From positions 1,116,001-1,180,000 of the forward strand of contig NZ_BDCR01000001.1 of NCBI RefSeq assembly GCF_001618385.1: DNA of 64,000 nucleotides, in the 5' to 3' direction. Positions within the stretch are counted from its first letter, which is position 1. Each line of letters begins with the position of its first letter. Below the pieces are notes generated by a model, which saw only the letters and a program-made list of their open reading frames with translations, had not been told where the DNA came from and searched no databases. Made by a program: the position numbers and the translations under genes. Shown one piece after another: positions 9,005 through 17,853 of the stretch. The stretch comes from Paludibacter jiangxiensis. Its GTDB lineage: Bacteria > Bacteroidota > Bacteroidia > Bacteroidales > Paludibacteraceae.

Positions 9005-9775
9005 ATGAATTTATCTTTCATCGGAATCATTCCGGCGCGATACGCTTCCACGCGTTTCCCGGGCAAGCCGCTTGCCGACATCGCCGGTAAAAGCATGATT
9101 CAACGGGTGTACGAGCAAGCATCCAAAGCACTTGATACGGTGGTGGTGGCTACCGACGACCAACGGATCTACGATGCTGTACAGGCATTTGGCGGAAAGG
9201 TCGCAATGACTTCCGACCAGCACAAAAGCGGTACCGACCGTTGCTACGAAGCGCTGACCAAAGCGGAAGGCAACTTTGACGTGGTAATCAATATTCAGGG
9301 CGACGAACCGTTTGTAAAACCCGAACAAATCGCGGAACTGAAAGCTTGCTTCGATGATGCCTCGACGCAGATTGCCACGTTGGTGAAACCTTTCTCGGCT
9401 GATGACGATTTTGAGGTGCTGTTCAACGCCAATTCGCCGAAGGTGGTTTTCAATGCTAACCGCGAAGCTCTCTATTTCAGTCGCTCCATTATTCCTTATT
9501 ATCGCAATGCAGCCCACACCGAATGGCTGAAGAAGCAAACTTATTATAAACATATCGGTATGTATGCCTATCGCGCGCAGGTGTTGGGCGAAATTACCAA
9601 GTTGCCGCAATCGCCGCTCGAACTGGCCGAATCGCTCGAACAACTCCGCTGGCTTGAAAACGGCTACCGGATCAAGATCGGCATCACCGACACCGAAACC
9701 ATTGCCATCGATACTCCCGAGGATCTGAAACGGGCAAATGAATGGTTTTTGGATAGAGCAAAGAGTAAAGAGTAA
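9005..9775 (+). CDS. kdsB: 3-deoxy-manno-octulosonate cytidylyltransferase (CMP-Kdo synthetase)
   Basis: Activates Kdo with CTP to give CMP-Kdo, the donor for the first inner-core sugar of LPS. Cytoplasmic, 256 aa. N-terminal GIIPARYASTRFPGKPLADI is the nucleotide-binding signature. Other family blocks are NIQGDEPFV, the HIGMYAYR segment and SPLELAESLEQLRWLENG, all in order. The last few residues (RAKSKE) and the stop codon are encoded within a 7-bp tandem repeat that continues into the intergenic DNA, so the extreme C-terminus is probably not conserved. Presence of kdsB shows a Kdo-containing LPS. Confidence 0.96.
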   Translation: MNLSFIGIIPARYASTRFPGKPLADIAGKSMIQRVYEQASKALDTVVVATDDQRIYDAVQAFGGKVAMTSDQHKSGTDRCYEALTKAEGNFDVVINIQGDEPFVKPEQIAELKACFDDASTQIATLVKPFSADDDFEVLFNANSPKVVFNANREALYFSRSIIPYYRNAAHTEWLKKQTYYKHIGMYAYRAQVLGEITKLPQSPLELAESLEQLRWLENGYRIKIGITDTETIAIDTPEDLKRANEWFLDRAKSKE

Positions 9776-9786
9776 AGAGCAAAGAC
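9755..9786. repeat. 7-bp tandem repeat crossing the kdsB stop codon
   Basis: Four consecutive heptamers, AGAGCAA, AGAGTAA, AGAGTAA, AGAGCAA (9755-9782), are followed by the partial unit AGAC. The kdsB TAA stop is inside the third unit. Since 7 is not a multiple of 3, a gain or loss of a unit would alter the last residues of KdsB. Confidence 0.85.
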
Positions 9787-9841
9787 CCATCGTTTGTCTG
9801 CATTTAACTTCAATCTTAAATGACTAAATTGTAAATATAAA

Positions 9842-11185
9842 ATGACATTATCTCCTCTTTTTGCCATCTCTCCTGTTGATGGCCGTTATCGTTCGAAAGC
9901 AGGATCGTATGCTGCTTATTTCTCTGAGTATGCCCTGATTCGTTACCGTGTTCGGGTAGAAGTAGAATATTTTATCGCGCTTTGCAAATTGCCGCTGGAA
10001 CAGTTGAAGGATGTTGATGCTTCCGTTTTTCCTGCGTTGCAAAAAATATACACCGACTTTACCGAAGAGGATGCGCAACGCATCAAAACCATCGAGCAGA
10101 CTACCAACCACGACGTGAAAGCGGTAGAATATTTTCTGAAAGAAAAATTCGATCTGTTGGGTTTGCAGGATCACAAAGAGTTTATCCACTTCGGACTGAC
10201 TTCGCAGGACATCAACAATACATCGGTGCCACTTTCGGTAAAAGAAGCACTCGAAAACGTTTTTTATCCCGAAGCCGAAAAGGTGGTGGCTACGCTGCAA
10301 AAGATGGCTGACGACTGGAAAGATATTTCGATGCTGGCCAAGACTCACGGTCAACCGGCATCGCCTACACGTCTGGGCAAAGAGATCATGGTATTTGTGT
10401 ACCGCCTCGAAGAACAGTTGAAGCAGTTGAAGGCTGTGCCTTTGTCTGCTAAGTTCGGTGGTGCAACCGGTAATCTCAACGCTCACCACGTGGCCTATCC
10501 GCATCACGACTGGAAAGCTTTCGGTAATCAGTTCGTGAGCGAATCGCTCGGTTTGCAGCGCGAACAGTGGACAACTCAAATCTCCAACTACGATAATCTG
10601 GCAGCCGTGTTCGACGGTGTGAAACGCTTCAATACCATTTTGCTTGACCTGTGTCGCGACATCTGGACTTACGTTTCGATGGAGTATTTCAAACAACGCA
10701 TCAAAGCAGGAGAAGTAGGTTCGTCGGCTATGCCGCACAAGGTGAACCCGATCGACTTTGAAAATGCAGAAGGTAACCTCGGTATAGCCAATGCCATTCT
10801 GGAACATTTGTCGGCAAAATTGCCGGTTTCTCGTTTGCAGCGTGACCTGACCGACTCTACGGTCTTGCGTAATGTGGGTGTGCCTTTTGCTCATTCGATG
10901 ATTGCAACTCAAAGCATCCTGAAAGGGTTGGGCAAACTATTGCTGAACGAAGATGCACTTCACCGCGATTTGGAACACAACTGGGCGGTAGTAGCCGAAG
11001 GTATCCAGACTATTCTGCGCCGCGAGGCTTATCCATCACCTTACGAAGCGTTGAAAGCACTTACCCGTACCAACGAAGCCATTACCGAAAGTTCTATCAA
11101 GGCGTTTATTGAAACGCTTGACGTGAGCGAAGCCGTGAAGAATGAGTTGCGGGCCATTACCCCGTTCAATTACACCGGAATATAA
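9842..11185 (+). CDS. purB: Adenylosuccinate lyase
   Basis: Fumarase/aspartase-superfamily enzyme acting twice in purine synthesis: SAICAR to AICAR plus fumarate, and adenylosuccinate to AMP plus fumarate. The superfamily signature GSSAMPHKVNP lies near residue 295 on the mobile catalytic loop. TNHDVKAVEYFLKE and FGLTSQDINNTS carry the other active-site segments. The length of 447 aa matches the E. coli-type (long) class. It follows kdsB by 66 nt. The leader ends in AAATTGTAAAT, a word also seen before rsgA. Confidence 0.97.
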   Translation: MTLSPLFAISPVDGRYRSKAGSYAAYFSEYALIRYRVRVEVEYFIALCKLPLEQLKDVDASVFPALQKIYTDFTEEDAQRIKTIEQTTNHDVKAVEYFLKEKFDLLGLQDHKEFIHFGLTSQDINNTSVPLSVKEALENVFYPEAEKVVATLQKMADDWKDISMLAKTHGQPASPTRLGKEIMVFVYRLEEQLKQLKAVPLSAKFGGATGNLNAHHVAYPHHDWKAFGNQFVSESLGLQREQWTTQISNYDNLAAVFDGVKRFNTILLDLCRDIWTYVSMEYFKQRIKAGEVGSSAMPHKVNPIDFENAEGNLGIANAILEHLSAKLPVSRLQRDLTDSTVLRNVGVPFAHSMIATQSILKGLGKLLLNEDALHRDLEHNWAVVAEGIQTILRREAYPSPYEALKALTRTNEAITESSIKAFIETLDVSEAVKNELRAITPFNYTGI

Positions 11186-11215
11186 TTCTGACTGTCAAAT
11201 ACAAACAATACATCT

Positions 11216-13054
11216 GTGAATAAATTTCTTCAAATACTTATCCGGTTTATACCCCCGTATAAGAAATATGTGGTGGGTAGTATCGGAAGTAACTTTCTTT
11301 CGGCACTGTTTACTCTGTTTTCTTTCGGTGCAATTATTCCTATCCTGCAAATTCTCTTCGGGATCGAAAGCGCTACTTATTCTTACAAGGAATGGAGTTT
11401 TAGTAATTCCATGAGCGAAATAGGATCAGCGCTGAAGAATAACGTTTTTTGGTATATCTCGGATACAATTCAGAGACAGGGAGCTATTACTACACTTGCT
11501 TTTCTGGGCTTGTTCTTAATCATCGCAACGATGCTGAAGACTGGTTTTTCGTTTTTGGCAAGTTACTATACGGTGCCTATTCGGACAGGGGTTTTGCGTG
11601 ATTTACGCCGCGATATTTATGCCAAGATTCTGAGTTTGCCCATCGGTTTCTTTTCCGAAGAACGCAAAGGAGATATTATGTCGCGTATGACAGGTGACGT
11701 GGGCGAAATCGAGAATTCGGTTATCAGCTCGCTCGACATGATATTTAAGAATCCTATTCTGATTCTCGTCTATGTTGTTACTCTGTTTTCTCTCAGCTGG
11801 GAGTTAACCCTTTTTGTAATGGTGCTGTTGCCTATTAGTGGTTATTTTATTGGGATGGTTGGAAAGAAATTGAAGACCAGATCGCTGGTAGGACAACAAC
11901 AATTGGGGCAGCTGCTGTCGCAAATAGAAGAAACTCTTGGTGGTCTGCGTATTATCAAAGCGTTCAATGCTGAAAATAAGGTGAAAGCACGGTTTGCTCA
12001 GATCAACGAAGCGTTGCGGCATACCAACCTTCGTATCAACAGTCGCTATTTATTGGCACACCCCATGAGCGAATTTTTGGGAACTGTAGTGATTGCCATC
12101 CTCCTTTGGTTCGGTGGTATGTTGATCTTAACGCATCACAGCAATATTACGGCACCTACTTTTATTTACTATTTGGTTGTTTTTTATAGCATTATCAATC
12201 CGGCAAAAGATCTTTCGAAAGCGGTTTATAGTATTCAAAAGGGACTTGCATCGCTGGAGCGTGTGGATAAAATCCTCAAAGCTGAAAACACGATGAAGGA
12301 AGCAACCGAACCTAAGAAGCTGGATGCATTTCGAGATAAGATCGAGTATAAAAATGTATGGTTTAAGTATAAAAACGACTGGGTTCTTCAGGAGATTAAT
12401 GTTACTGTAGAAAAAGGAAAAACTGTAGCATTGGTTGGGCAGTCGGGTTCCGGTAAATCTACTTTCGTCGACCTTTTGCCCCGTTTTTATGATGTGGATA
12501 AGGGCGATATCCTTATTGACGGAATAAACATTAAAGATACCAGTTTGCATAACCTGCGGGCTCTGATGGGTAATGTTAATCAGGAAGCTATTCTGTTTAA
12601 CGATACTTTCTTCAACAACATTACGTTCGGTGTGGAGAATGCCACCATGGAGCAGGTGATAGAAGCGGCCAGAATTGCCAATGCGCATGAATTTATTATG
12701 GCTACAGAAAAAGGCTATGATACCAACATTGGCGATCGGGGAGGCCGGCTTTCCGGAGGACAGCGTCAGCGGGTGAGTATCGCCCGCGCGATTTTGAAAA
12801 ACCCACCCATTCTCATTTTGGATGAAGCGACTTCAGCGTTAGATACCGAATCGGAACGCCTGGTGCAGGATGCCATCGAGAACCTGATGAAGAACCGTAC
12901 CTCCATCGTGATTGCTCACCGCTTGTCAACTATCAAACGAGCCGACGAAATTTGCGTGATGCACGAGGGGCGCATCGTAGAGCGTGGAAAGCACGATGAT
13001 CTGATTGCCCTCGACGGTTATTACAAGAAACTTTGCGACATGCAGTCGTTCTAA
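11216..13054 (+). CDS. MsbA-like ABC exporter (fused membrane and ATPase domains)
   Basis: Type IV (exporter) half-transporter of 612 aa. The first 330 residues hold six membrane segments and the NBD starts near 365. Walker A GQSGSGKST is near 408, the signature LSGGQRQRVSIARA near 511, Walker B ILILDEATSALD near 532, and the H-loop is in IAHRLSTI. It is most similar in layout to the lipid A flippase MsbA and related lipid or drug exporters. The closeness to kdsB is compatible with LPS export but is not proof. The start is GTG at 11216, 30 nt after the purB stop, so purB and this gene are probably co-transcribed. A strong terminator follows. Confidence 0.9.
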   Translation: MNKFLQILIRFIPPYKKYVVGSIGSNFLSALFTLFSFGAIIPILQILFGIESATYSYKEWSFSNSMSEIGSALKNNVFWYISDTIQRQGAITTLAFLGLFLIIATMLKTGFSFLASYYTVPIRTGVLRDLRRDIYAKILSLPIGFFSEERKGDIMSRMTGDVGEIENSVISSLDMIFKNPILILVYVVTLFSLSWELTLFVMVLLPISGYFIGMVGKKLKTRSLVGQQQLGQLLSQIEETLGGLRIIKAFNAENKVKARFAQINEALRHTNLRINSRYLLAHPMSEFLGTVVIAILLWFGGMLILTHHSNITAPTFIYYLVVFYSIINPAKDLSKAVYSIQKGLASLERVDKILKAENTMKEATEPKKLDAFRDKIEYKNVWFKYKNDWVLQEINVTVEKGKTVALVGQSGSGKSTFVDLLPRFYDVDKGDILIDGINIKDTSLHNLRALMGNVNQEAILFNDTFFNNITFGVENATMEQVIEAARIANAHEFIMATEKGYDTNIGDRGGRLSGGQRQRVSIARAILKNPPILILDEATSALDTESERLVQDAIENLMKNRTSIVIAHRLSTIKRADEICVMHEGRIVERGKHDDLIALDGYYKKLCDMQSF

Positions 13055-13060
13055 TGATAC

Positions 13061-13104
13061 AAAACAGAAAAGAGATGGTTTTAACCATCTCTTTTCTGTT
13101 TTTG
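13061..13104. terminator. Bidirectional terminator after the MsbA-like gene
   Basis: A perfect 20-bp inverted repeat (AAAACAGAAAAGAGATGGTT at 13061-13080 and its complement at 13083-13102) lies immediately after the stop codon. A and T flanks serve both strands, so it can also end the convergent OM protein gene. Confidence 0.92.
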
Positions 13105-13181
13105 CCGGTTTGTACGCCTGCGGCATTCTTTGGGTATTGCATTTGTAAAGCCGCATTGTAATGCGGCTATCAGGTTGCGTG

Positions 13182-15620
13182 TCAATTTCCTCCGCCACTA
13201 CTGCTGCCGCCACTTTTCACGTCATCGTTTTGGATGCCCCGGCGGGCTTTCTTAACGTCCATTCCCATTTTTCCAAAATTGTAGGTTACGCTGCATCGCA
13301 GGCTTCTGCTCGGATAGGTCGATTCACTGTGTTGCGTGTAGTTGGGATCGTTGTAGTTAGAGGAATATATCTGCGTTTTTTTGAAGGGATTCGATACCGA
13401 CAGGTTTACCGACATTTTCTTGTCGAAGAACATTTGCGACATGCTGATGCCACTGTAAGAATAGGTAGACGATTTTCCCTGCAACATAATGCTCGGAGAG
13501 TAAATTCCTCCGTTGAAACTGATAGAGTTGCCTTTCCACAGTACAAAGCGCGCTCCCAGATAGTTGCTGTAGGTGTAACCTTTGCTGGTGATGGAGTAAC
13601 CATTGTTGGCTTGCATTTTGGTATAGCGTCCGCCGCCATTGTAATAAATATTGAACTTCTCACTGGGGCGAAACGACACGTAAACGTTCAGGCCGACATT
13701 CATATCGGTACCGATATTTTTGTAGGTAGTCGATTTTATTCCGTCCGAATTAATAGTGGATAGACTTTCGATGGAGTTGTTGGTGAAGGCTCCTCTACCG
13801 GTGAGGCTGAAATTGAATTTCGGGGTGAATGCGCTGTATCCCAATTCGAATGAGTGTGCAATCTCCGACTTAAGGTGAGGATTACCGAAAGAGATATTTT
13901 GAGGGTCGGTAGTGTTTACATATGGATTCAGGTACCAGATGCCGGGGCGATAGAGCCGCTGGGTATAGGACGCTTTAATGTTTTTCCCTGGTTTTAACTG
14001 GTAGTTGAGCGTAACGTAAGGAACTACATTTTGAAGGTGATTGTTGAATTTGGTTTCTGTGGCAGACGTAGAGGTCGCGTTGTTCCACGTGAACTCGGTT
14101 CTGACTCCTCCTTTGGCGGTCAACGTTTTTAGTTTTAATACATAACCACCATATGCTCCGAGTATATACTGGTTGTAATCCAGTTCATTACTTTTGGCCT
14201 GATTGTAATCCCAATTGCTGGTCTGCAAGTTGAACAGGTAGGTATCCGAATTGCTGTCGTTCTGGCGGTAAATGGCCTTGACTCCGCATTCCACCTGATG
14301 TTTTGGCGATAACGGATCGTAATAGTCCACCTGAAGAGTTTGCTCCCGAGTCAAAGCGTCGGTTACGGAGCGCTGCGAATAGGGCGAATAGTTGAAGGTG
14401 TTTACAATGTCCGATTCGTAGTTTGATTTGTTCGGATTATTGTCGAGCTTGTAGGATACGGTGAATGTTTTTTCCGGTTTTTTGAAACTGCGCTGATAAT
14501 CTATATTGCCCGATAGTGTGTTATAGTTGGTTTTGCCGTTATTCACATTGTCGAAATATTGCGAACGGGCGTTATTGATATCAAGCACATTGGTTGATGA
14601 AAGCGACTTGGAACGGTAGTCGTATCCGTATCCCCAAAACGATGTGCTGATCAGATTCAGTGAATCGATGTCATAACTTGCTTCTCCCGAGAAATTGCTC
14701 GATGATCCGTTGTAAGTCGAATTCCCTGCTGAGTTGGTGGTGCGATAGGTGTCGCTTATAAAATTCGTTCTGTCGGAGGTATATTTGTTTTCTGGGTCTT
14801 TAAAATGATTGTACGAATACCTTCCCGAGAAGCTGAATTTGTTGACTTTTGTTGCCAGATAGAGGCCTCCATTGTATCCGCCTCTGGAGTCGAATCCGGC
14901 ATTGATACTTCCGTTGTACCCGGCCATTTTTTTCTGGGTGGTGATGATATTGATAATACCCCCTACGCCTTCGGCATCGTATTTCGATGAGGGATTGGTG
15001 ATGACTTCAATATCTTTGATACTATTTGCCGGAAGACTTTTGAGAATATCCTTCAGGTTGTTCGACATCATGGAAGAGCTTTTGCCATTCACCAGCACTT
15101 TGAAGTTGGATTGACCGTTGAGTGAAATGTTATCTTCGGAGTCGACCGTAATCAGCGGTATTTTGCGAAGCATCTCCAGTACGTTGGAGGTCTTTGATTC
15201 CGGGTCGGCCTCCACGCTATAGGTCAGTTTATCCGGGTCTACCTTTACCAACGGTTTTTGGGCTACGATTGAAACTTCTTTCATTACAACCCCTTCTTCC
15301 ATTGCAACTTTGCCGACATCAGTTTTGGCTTCGGTAACGTTGGCTACCACTTTTGCCTCCTTGAATCCCATGAATGACAAAACTACCGTGTATTTGCGTT
15401 TCTCTTTTACGGCAAACGAAAACTTTCCATTGACGTCGCTGCTGATCTTTTTTAAAACTTTTGCGCTGTCATTTTGTAACGTAACGGTAGCATACGGAAT
15501 AGTTTTCCCGTTGGAGGCTTCTACTGCCTGTCCGGCAATTTGGTACGGTAGATTCTTGTTTTCGGCATGTAGCATCAGGGCTCCGAAAAACAAGCAAAGA
15601 AGGGTGATTTTTTTATACAT
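13182..15620 (-). CDS. TonB-receptor-like outer-membrane beta-barrel protein with carboxypeptidase-regulatory-like domain
   Basis: 812-aa outer-membrane protein. ATG 15620 gives signal peptide MYKKITLLCLFFGALMLHA; an upstream ATG at 15650 only adds residues before the signal peptide. Residues about 25-110 form a CarboxypepD-regulatory-like beta-sandwich (IAGQAVEASNGKTIPYATVT). Then comes a plug-like region (NVLEMLRKIPLI, GVGGIINIITTQKK) and a long barrel of the OMP_b-brl_3 type. No TonB box or SusD partner is evident, so uptake of a specific ligand cannot be claimed. After the last strand (CSVTYNFGKMG) the chain continues with a basic and Gly/Ser-rich tail of about 25 residues, unusual for a barrel that normally ends in an aromatic residue. 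It is transcribed alone. Confidence 0.85.
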   Translation of the reverse strand: MYKKITLLCLFFGALMLHAENKNLPYQIAGQAVEASNGKTIPYATVTLQNDSAKVLKKISSDVNGKFSFAVKEKRKYTVVLSFMGFKEAKVVANVTEAKTDVGKVAMEEGVVMKEVSIVAQKPLVKVDPDKLTYSVEADPESKTSNVLEMLRKIPLITVDSEDNISLNGQSNFKVLVNGKSSSMMSNNLKDILKSLPANSIKDIEVITNPSSKYDAEGVGGIINIITTQKKMAGYNGSINAGFDSRGGYNGGLYLATKVNKFSFSGRYSYNHFKDPENKYTSDRTNFISDTYRTTNSAGNSTYNGSSSNFSGEASYDIDSLNLISTSFWGYGYDYRSKSLSSTNVLDINNARSQYFDNVNNGKTNYNTLSGNIDYQRSFKKPEKTFTVSYKLDNNPNKSNYESDIVNTFNYSPYSQRSVTDALTREQTLQVDYYDPLSPKHQVECGVKAIYRQNDSNSDTYLFNLQTSNWDYNQAKSNELDYNQYILGAYGGYVLKLKTLTAKGGVRTEFTWNNATSTSATETKFNNHLQNVVPYVTLNYQLKPGKNIKASYTQRLYRPGIWYLNPYVNTTDPQNISFGNPHLKSEIAHSFELGYSAFTPKFNFSLTGRGAFTNNSIESLSTINSDGIKSTTYKNIGTDMNVGLNVYVSFRPSEKFNIYYNGGGRYTKMQANNGYSITSKGYTYSNYLGARFVLWKGNSISFNGGIYSPSIMLQGKSSTYSYSGISMSQMFFDKKMSVNLSVSNPFKKTQIYSSNYNDPNYTQHSESTYPSRSLRCSVTYNFGKMGMDVKKARRGIQNDDVKSGGSSSGGGN

Positions 15621-15954
15621 GGATTGATTTAATAAATGAACAAAAATCATTTAACAGACTCTGTGCAAACCTACGACAATTTCGTATTTGCACAACGACG
15701 GCGATTTTAATTTAAATATTTTTATTTGTTATGTTTTATATTAAAATGGAAGGTCTCCTCATCAATGCGGGCTTGTGTATGAAAGGAGAAATGAATGGAA
15801 TAAGGAATTTTAAAAAGAAGGAATGCTGTAAATGTTATTTTAATTCACGAATCGGATAAAATTTCGGGGCTGTTACGCCCCGAAATGATGATTTGTATTG
15901 CCTTTCAGCAATTGTTCTACTACTCAGAAAGAGATTTTGGGGAAGTGTGTGAGT
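15621..15954. other. Intergenic region with OM-protein promoter and a terminator
   Basis: 334 bases without a gene. A minus-strand TAGGTTTG box (complement of 15666-15673) lies 46 nt before the OM protein start. The rest is AT-rich apart from the hairpin at 15861-15886. Confidence 0.5.
15861..15886 (-). terminator. Probable terminator of the GntR/ABC operon
   Basis: A perfect 10-bp stem (ATTTCGGGGC with GCCCCGAAAT, loop TGTTAC) lies about 70 nt downstream of the last gene of the operon on the minus strand. On that strand it is followed by TTTATCC, only a weak T-run. Confidence 0.6.
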
Positions 15955-16614
15955 TTATTTCTTTTGAGCTATCCCCTCTAAGGCGTTGCCAAAAAGCTCG
16001 ATTCGGGAATCCGGCGTGACGGTTTGAAAGATTTCACGGATATTGATTCCGGAAGAAAAAGTTCCTCCCTGAAGTGCAAGATTAAGCTTGTTGATCCGAT
16101 TGTCTTTCTCAATGCTTATTTGTCCATGATTACTCGCGGATGCGTTCAAAAAGTTGATTGTAGAATTGCGAATAACTATTTTACCGGGTTCTTTGATAAC
16201 ATTCAATTTTAATGAATCCAGGTTGAAGCCTGATAGCTTGCAAGATACTCTGCTGATAATAATTTGTTTGACTTTTGGAATAACTAATACGCCTTTGGCA
16301 TTATCCTGTAGGCGAACTACTAACCCGGAGTCGGTTGTCTGCCAGTGTATATTGGGTTCTCCTTGAAGCATCAGTATGTTGTTTTTTCCTTGTATGACAG
16401 AGAAAATTGTGTCACCTGTCCAGATATTGACGCTGTCAGGGGCCAAAATATACACTCGGTCTACCGTTTTATTGAGGTTGTGCTTGGTGAAATTGCGATA
16501 GGGATTATTCCAGTCTGTCTGGTCATACATTTTCTTTATTCCGGCAGCATTGATCGCAAAGCCAATTATAAACACCACTATGGTGCTTATTATGATGATA
16601 TTACTTGTTTTCAT
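15955..16614 (-). CDS. Membrane-anchored GIN/DUF2807-like protein
   Basis: 219-aa protein not assigned to a known function. One N-terminal membrane segment or uncleaved signal (IIIISTIVVFIIGFAINAAG, about 5-24) is followed by an extracytoplasmic domain. That domain is rich in short beta-strands with repeated I/V-x-I/V patterns (VLVIPKVKQIIISRV, LNLALQGGTFSSG). This resembles the putative adhesin-head/GIN (DUF2807) beta-helix families of Bacteroidota, which are often found with small GntR/ABC operons. Last gene of the operon, 65 nt after the regulator. The family call is by eye and moderate; function unknown. Confidence 0.65.
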   Translation of the reverse strand: MKTSNIIIISTIVVFIIGFAINAAGIKKMYDQTDWNNPYRNFTKHNLNKTVDRVYILAPDSVNIWTGDTIFSVIQGKNNILMLQGEPNIHWQTTDSGLVVRLQDNAKGVLVIPKVKQIIISRVSCKLSGFNLDSLKLNVIKEPGKIVIRNSTINFLNASASNHGQISIEKDNRINKLNLALQGGTFSSGINIREIFQTVTPDSRIELFGNALEGIAQKK

Positions 16615-16679
16615 TAATATGTAATTTTATAAGACTAATTGAGCACTTACATGTCAGATTCTCATTCTGTTTGGGAAGG

Positions 16680-17069
16680 CTAAGAGTTCTTTTTTGTTTC
16701 ATTCTGGAATTCGACTCTGAATTTTTCGAAACGAGCCGTTACTTCTTTGAAATCGATTTCAAGCAAGAGAATCGTCTTGAAAATCTCGGGTAGGGTATTC
16801 TCCAAAAAAGGATCTTGCAAGGTCTCCATCACTTTTTGCCTGGCATTGGCCGCAATGAAATAACCTATTCCCCGCCGGTTGTAGATGATCTCTTTTTGTT
16901 CCAAATACTCGTAGGTGCGGATTACCGTGTTGGGATTTACTTCCAGTTCGATCGCCATTTCCCGGGTCGACGGAATTTTATCTTCTTCTTTGAAGATTCC
17001 CTGCAGAATTTTCTCGCACACTCTGTCGGCTATCTGGATGTATATCGAATGTTTATCCTTGAATTCCAT
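16680..17069 (-). CDS. GntR family transcriptional regulator (YtrA-like)
   Basis: 129-aa DNA-binding protein. The winged-helix GntR domain covers residues 5-75: IYIQIADRVCEKILQGIF, EEDKIPSTREMAIELEVNPNTVIRTYEYLE and RRGIGYFI (wing). It has only a short helical C-terminus instead of a ligand-binding domain, as in the YtrA subfamily, which usually represses a neighbouring ABC transporter operon. Its start codon lies 3 nt after the stop of the permease gene, so it is co-transcribed with its likely target and probably autoregulates. Confidence 0.9.
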   Translation of the reverse strand: MEFKDKHSIYIQIADRVCEKILQGIFKEEDKIPSTREMAIELEVNPNTVIRTYEYLEQKEIIYNRRGIGYFIAANARQKVMETLQDPFLENTLPEIFKTILLLEIDFKEVTARFEKFRVEFQNETKKNS

Positions 17070-17072
17070 AGG

Positions 17073-17846
17073 TCAGAGTTGTTTTTCTTTTATCTTGAAA
17101 TAGAGTGCAAACCAATAGACATAGATCAGATAACTCGGCAGATAGGGAATCCCTTTGTAGACCATTTGACCGTATTCGTGGTTTCTCACGTAAGAAATAG
17201 TATCGAAGCTACCGTTTCTGAATCCTTCGATGGGAAGAATCCAGTTGAAAGTCAGCCCGGGAAGAGCATAAAAGAATAGAAAGAACAGGATGATGATTGC
17301 AATAGAGGTTTTAACAATGGCATATCGTTGGAAGGTGTGCATGCCAAGCAATATGAGCGCTTGCAAAGTGAGAAACACAAGAATGGCATCTTTCATGGCA
17401 GATACTTCTTCCTTTGTAAATAGGGTGGTGGTTGTATGGAAGAATGAGTCGTACGTGGACTGCATTACCGGAACTGATATGGACAATGCAGCACCAAATG
17501 CAATTAACATTACCGGAACCATGAACAGAAAAGTGGCAGCCAGTTTCTCAAGAGTGCTTGTCGGTTGGGTATAGTAAGCAATTTGCTTGGTATGTGTACT
17601 GATGGTTCGGAAATAGGCCAGTAAAATAAAGGCCGCGCAGATACCTAACGAAAAAATAAAGGTCACTTCGATATTGAAATGAAAGCGAGGTGATTTATAG
17701 TTTATATCCCAATTGTTATTTTGGTATAAGACAAAAAAATCAAATGCAACAAGGACAACGAATGACCCTACAAACAGCAGGTAATTTTCTAGCCACTGCT
17801 TACGAACAAGCAATGCAAATCTTTTGGCAGAAAAAATATTATTCAT
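17073..17846 (-). CDS. ABC-2-type membrane protein, probable permease
   Basis: 257-aa integral membrane protein with about six hydrophobic segments (for example LLFVGSFVVLVAFDFFVLY, FIFSLGICAAFILLAYF, AIIILFFLFFYALPGLTF). There is no recognisable catalytic motif. It lies 7 nt downstream of an ABC ATPase gene and 3 nt upstream of the GntR regulator, so it most likely forms the membrane part of this transporter. What it moves is unknown. Related YtrA-type operons respond to cell-envelope stress, but that is only an analogy. Confidence 0.75.
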   Translation of the reverse strand: MNNIFSAKRFALLVRKQWLENYLLFVGSFVVLVAFDFFVLYQNNNWDINYKSPRFHFNIEVTFIFSLGICAAFILLAYFRTISTHTKQIAYYTQPTSTLEKLAATFLFMVPVMLIAFGAALSISVPVMQSTYDSFFHTTTTLFTKEEVSAMKDAILVFLTLQALILLGMHTFQRYAIVKTSIAIIILFFLFFYALPGLTFNWILPIEGFRNGSFDTISYVRNHEYGQMVYKGIPYLPSYLIYVYWFALYFKIKEKQL

Positions 17847-17853
17847 CTTCTGA

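Noticed and set aside
9755..9786. CRISPR-like array at the end of kdsB
   Set aside because: The units are 7 bp, contiguous and without spacers, so it is a simple tandem repeat.
9011..9790. Open frame of 259 aa on the minus strand antisense to kdsB
   Set aside because: kdsB on the plus strand has all family motifs; the antisense frame has no recognisable domain and is an effect of codon bias.
9848..10912. Open frame of 354 aa on the minus strand antisense to purB
   Set aside because: It lies wholly within purB and has no known motif, signal peptide or promoter.
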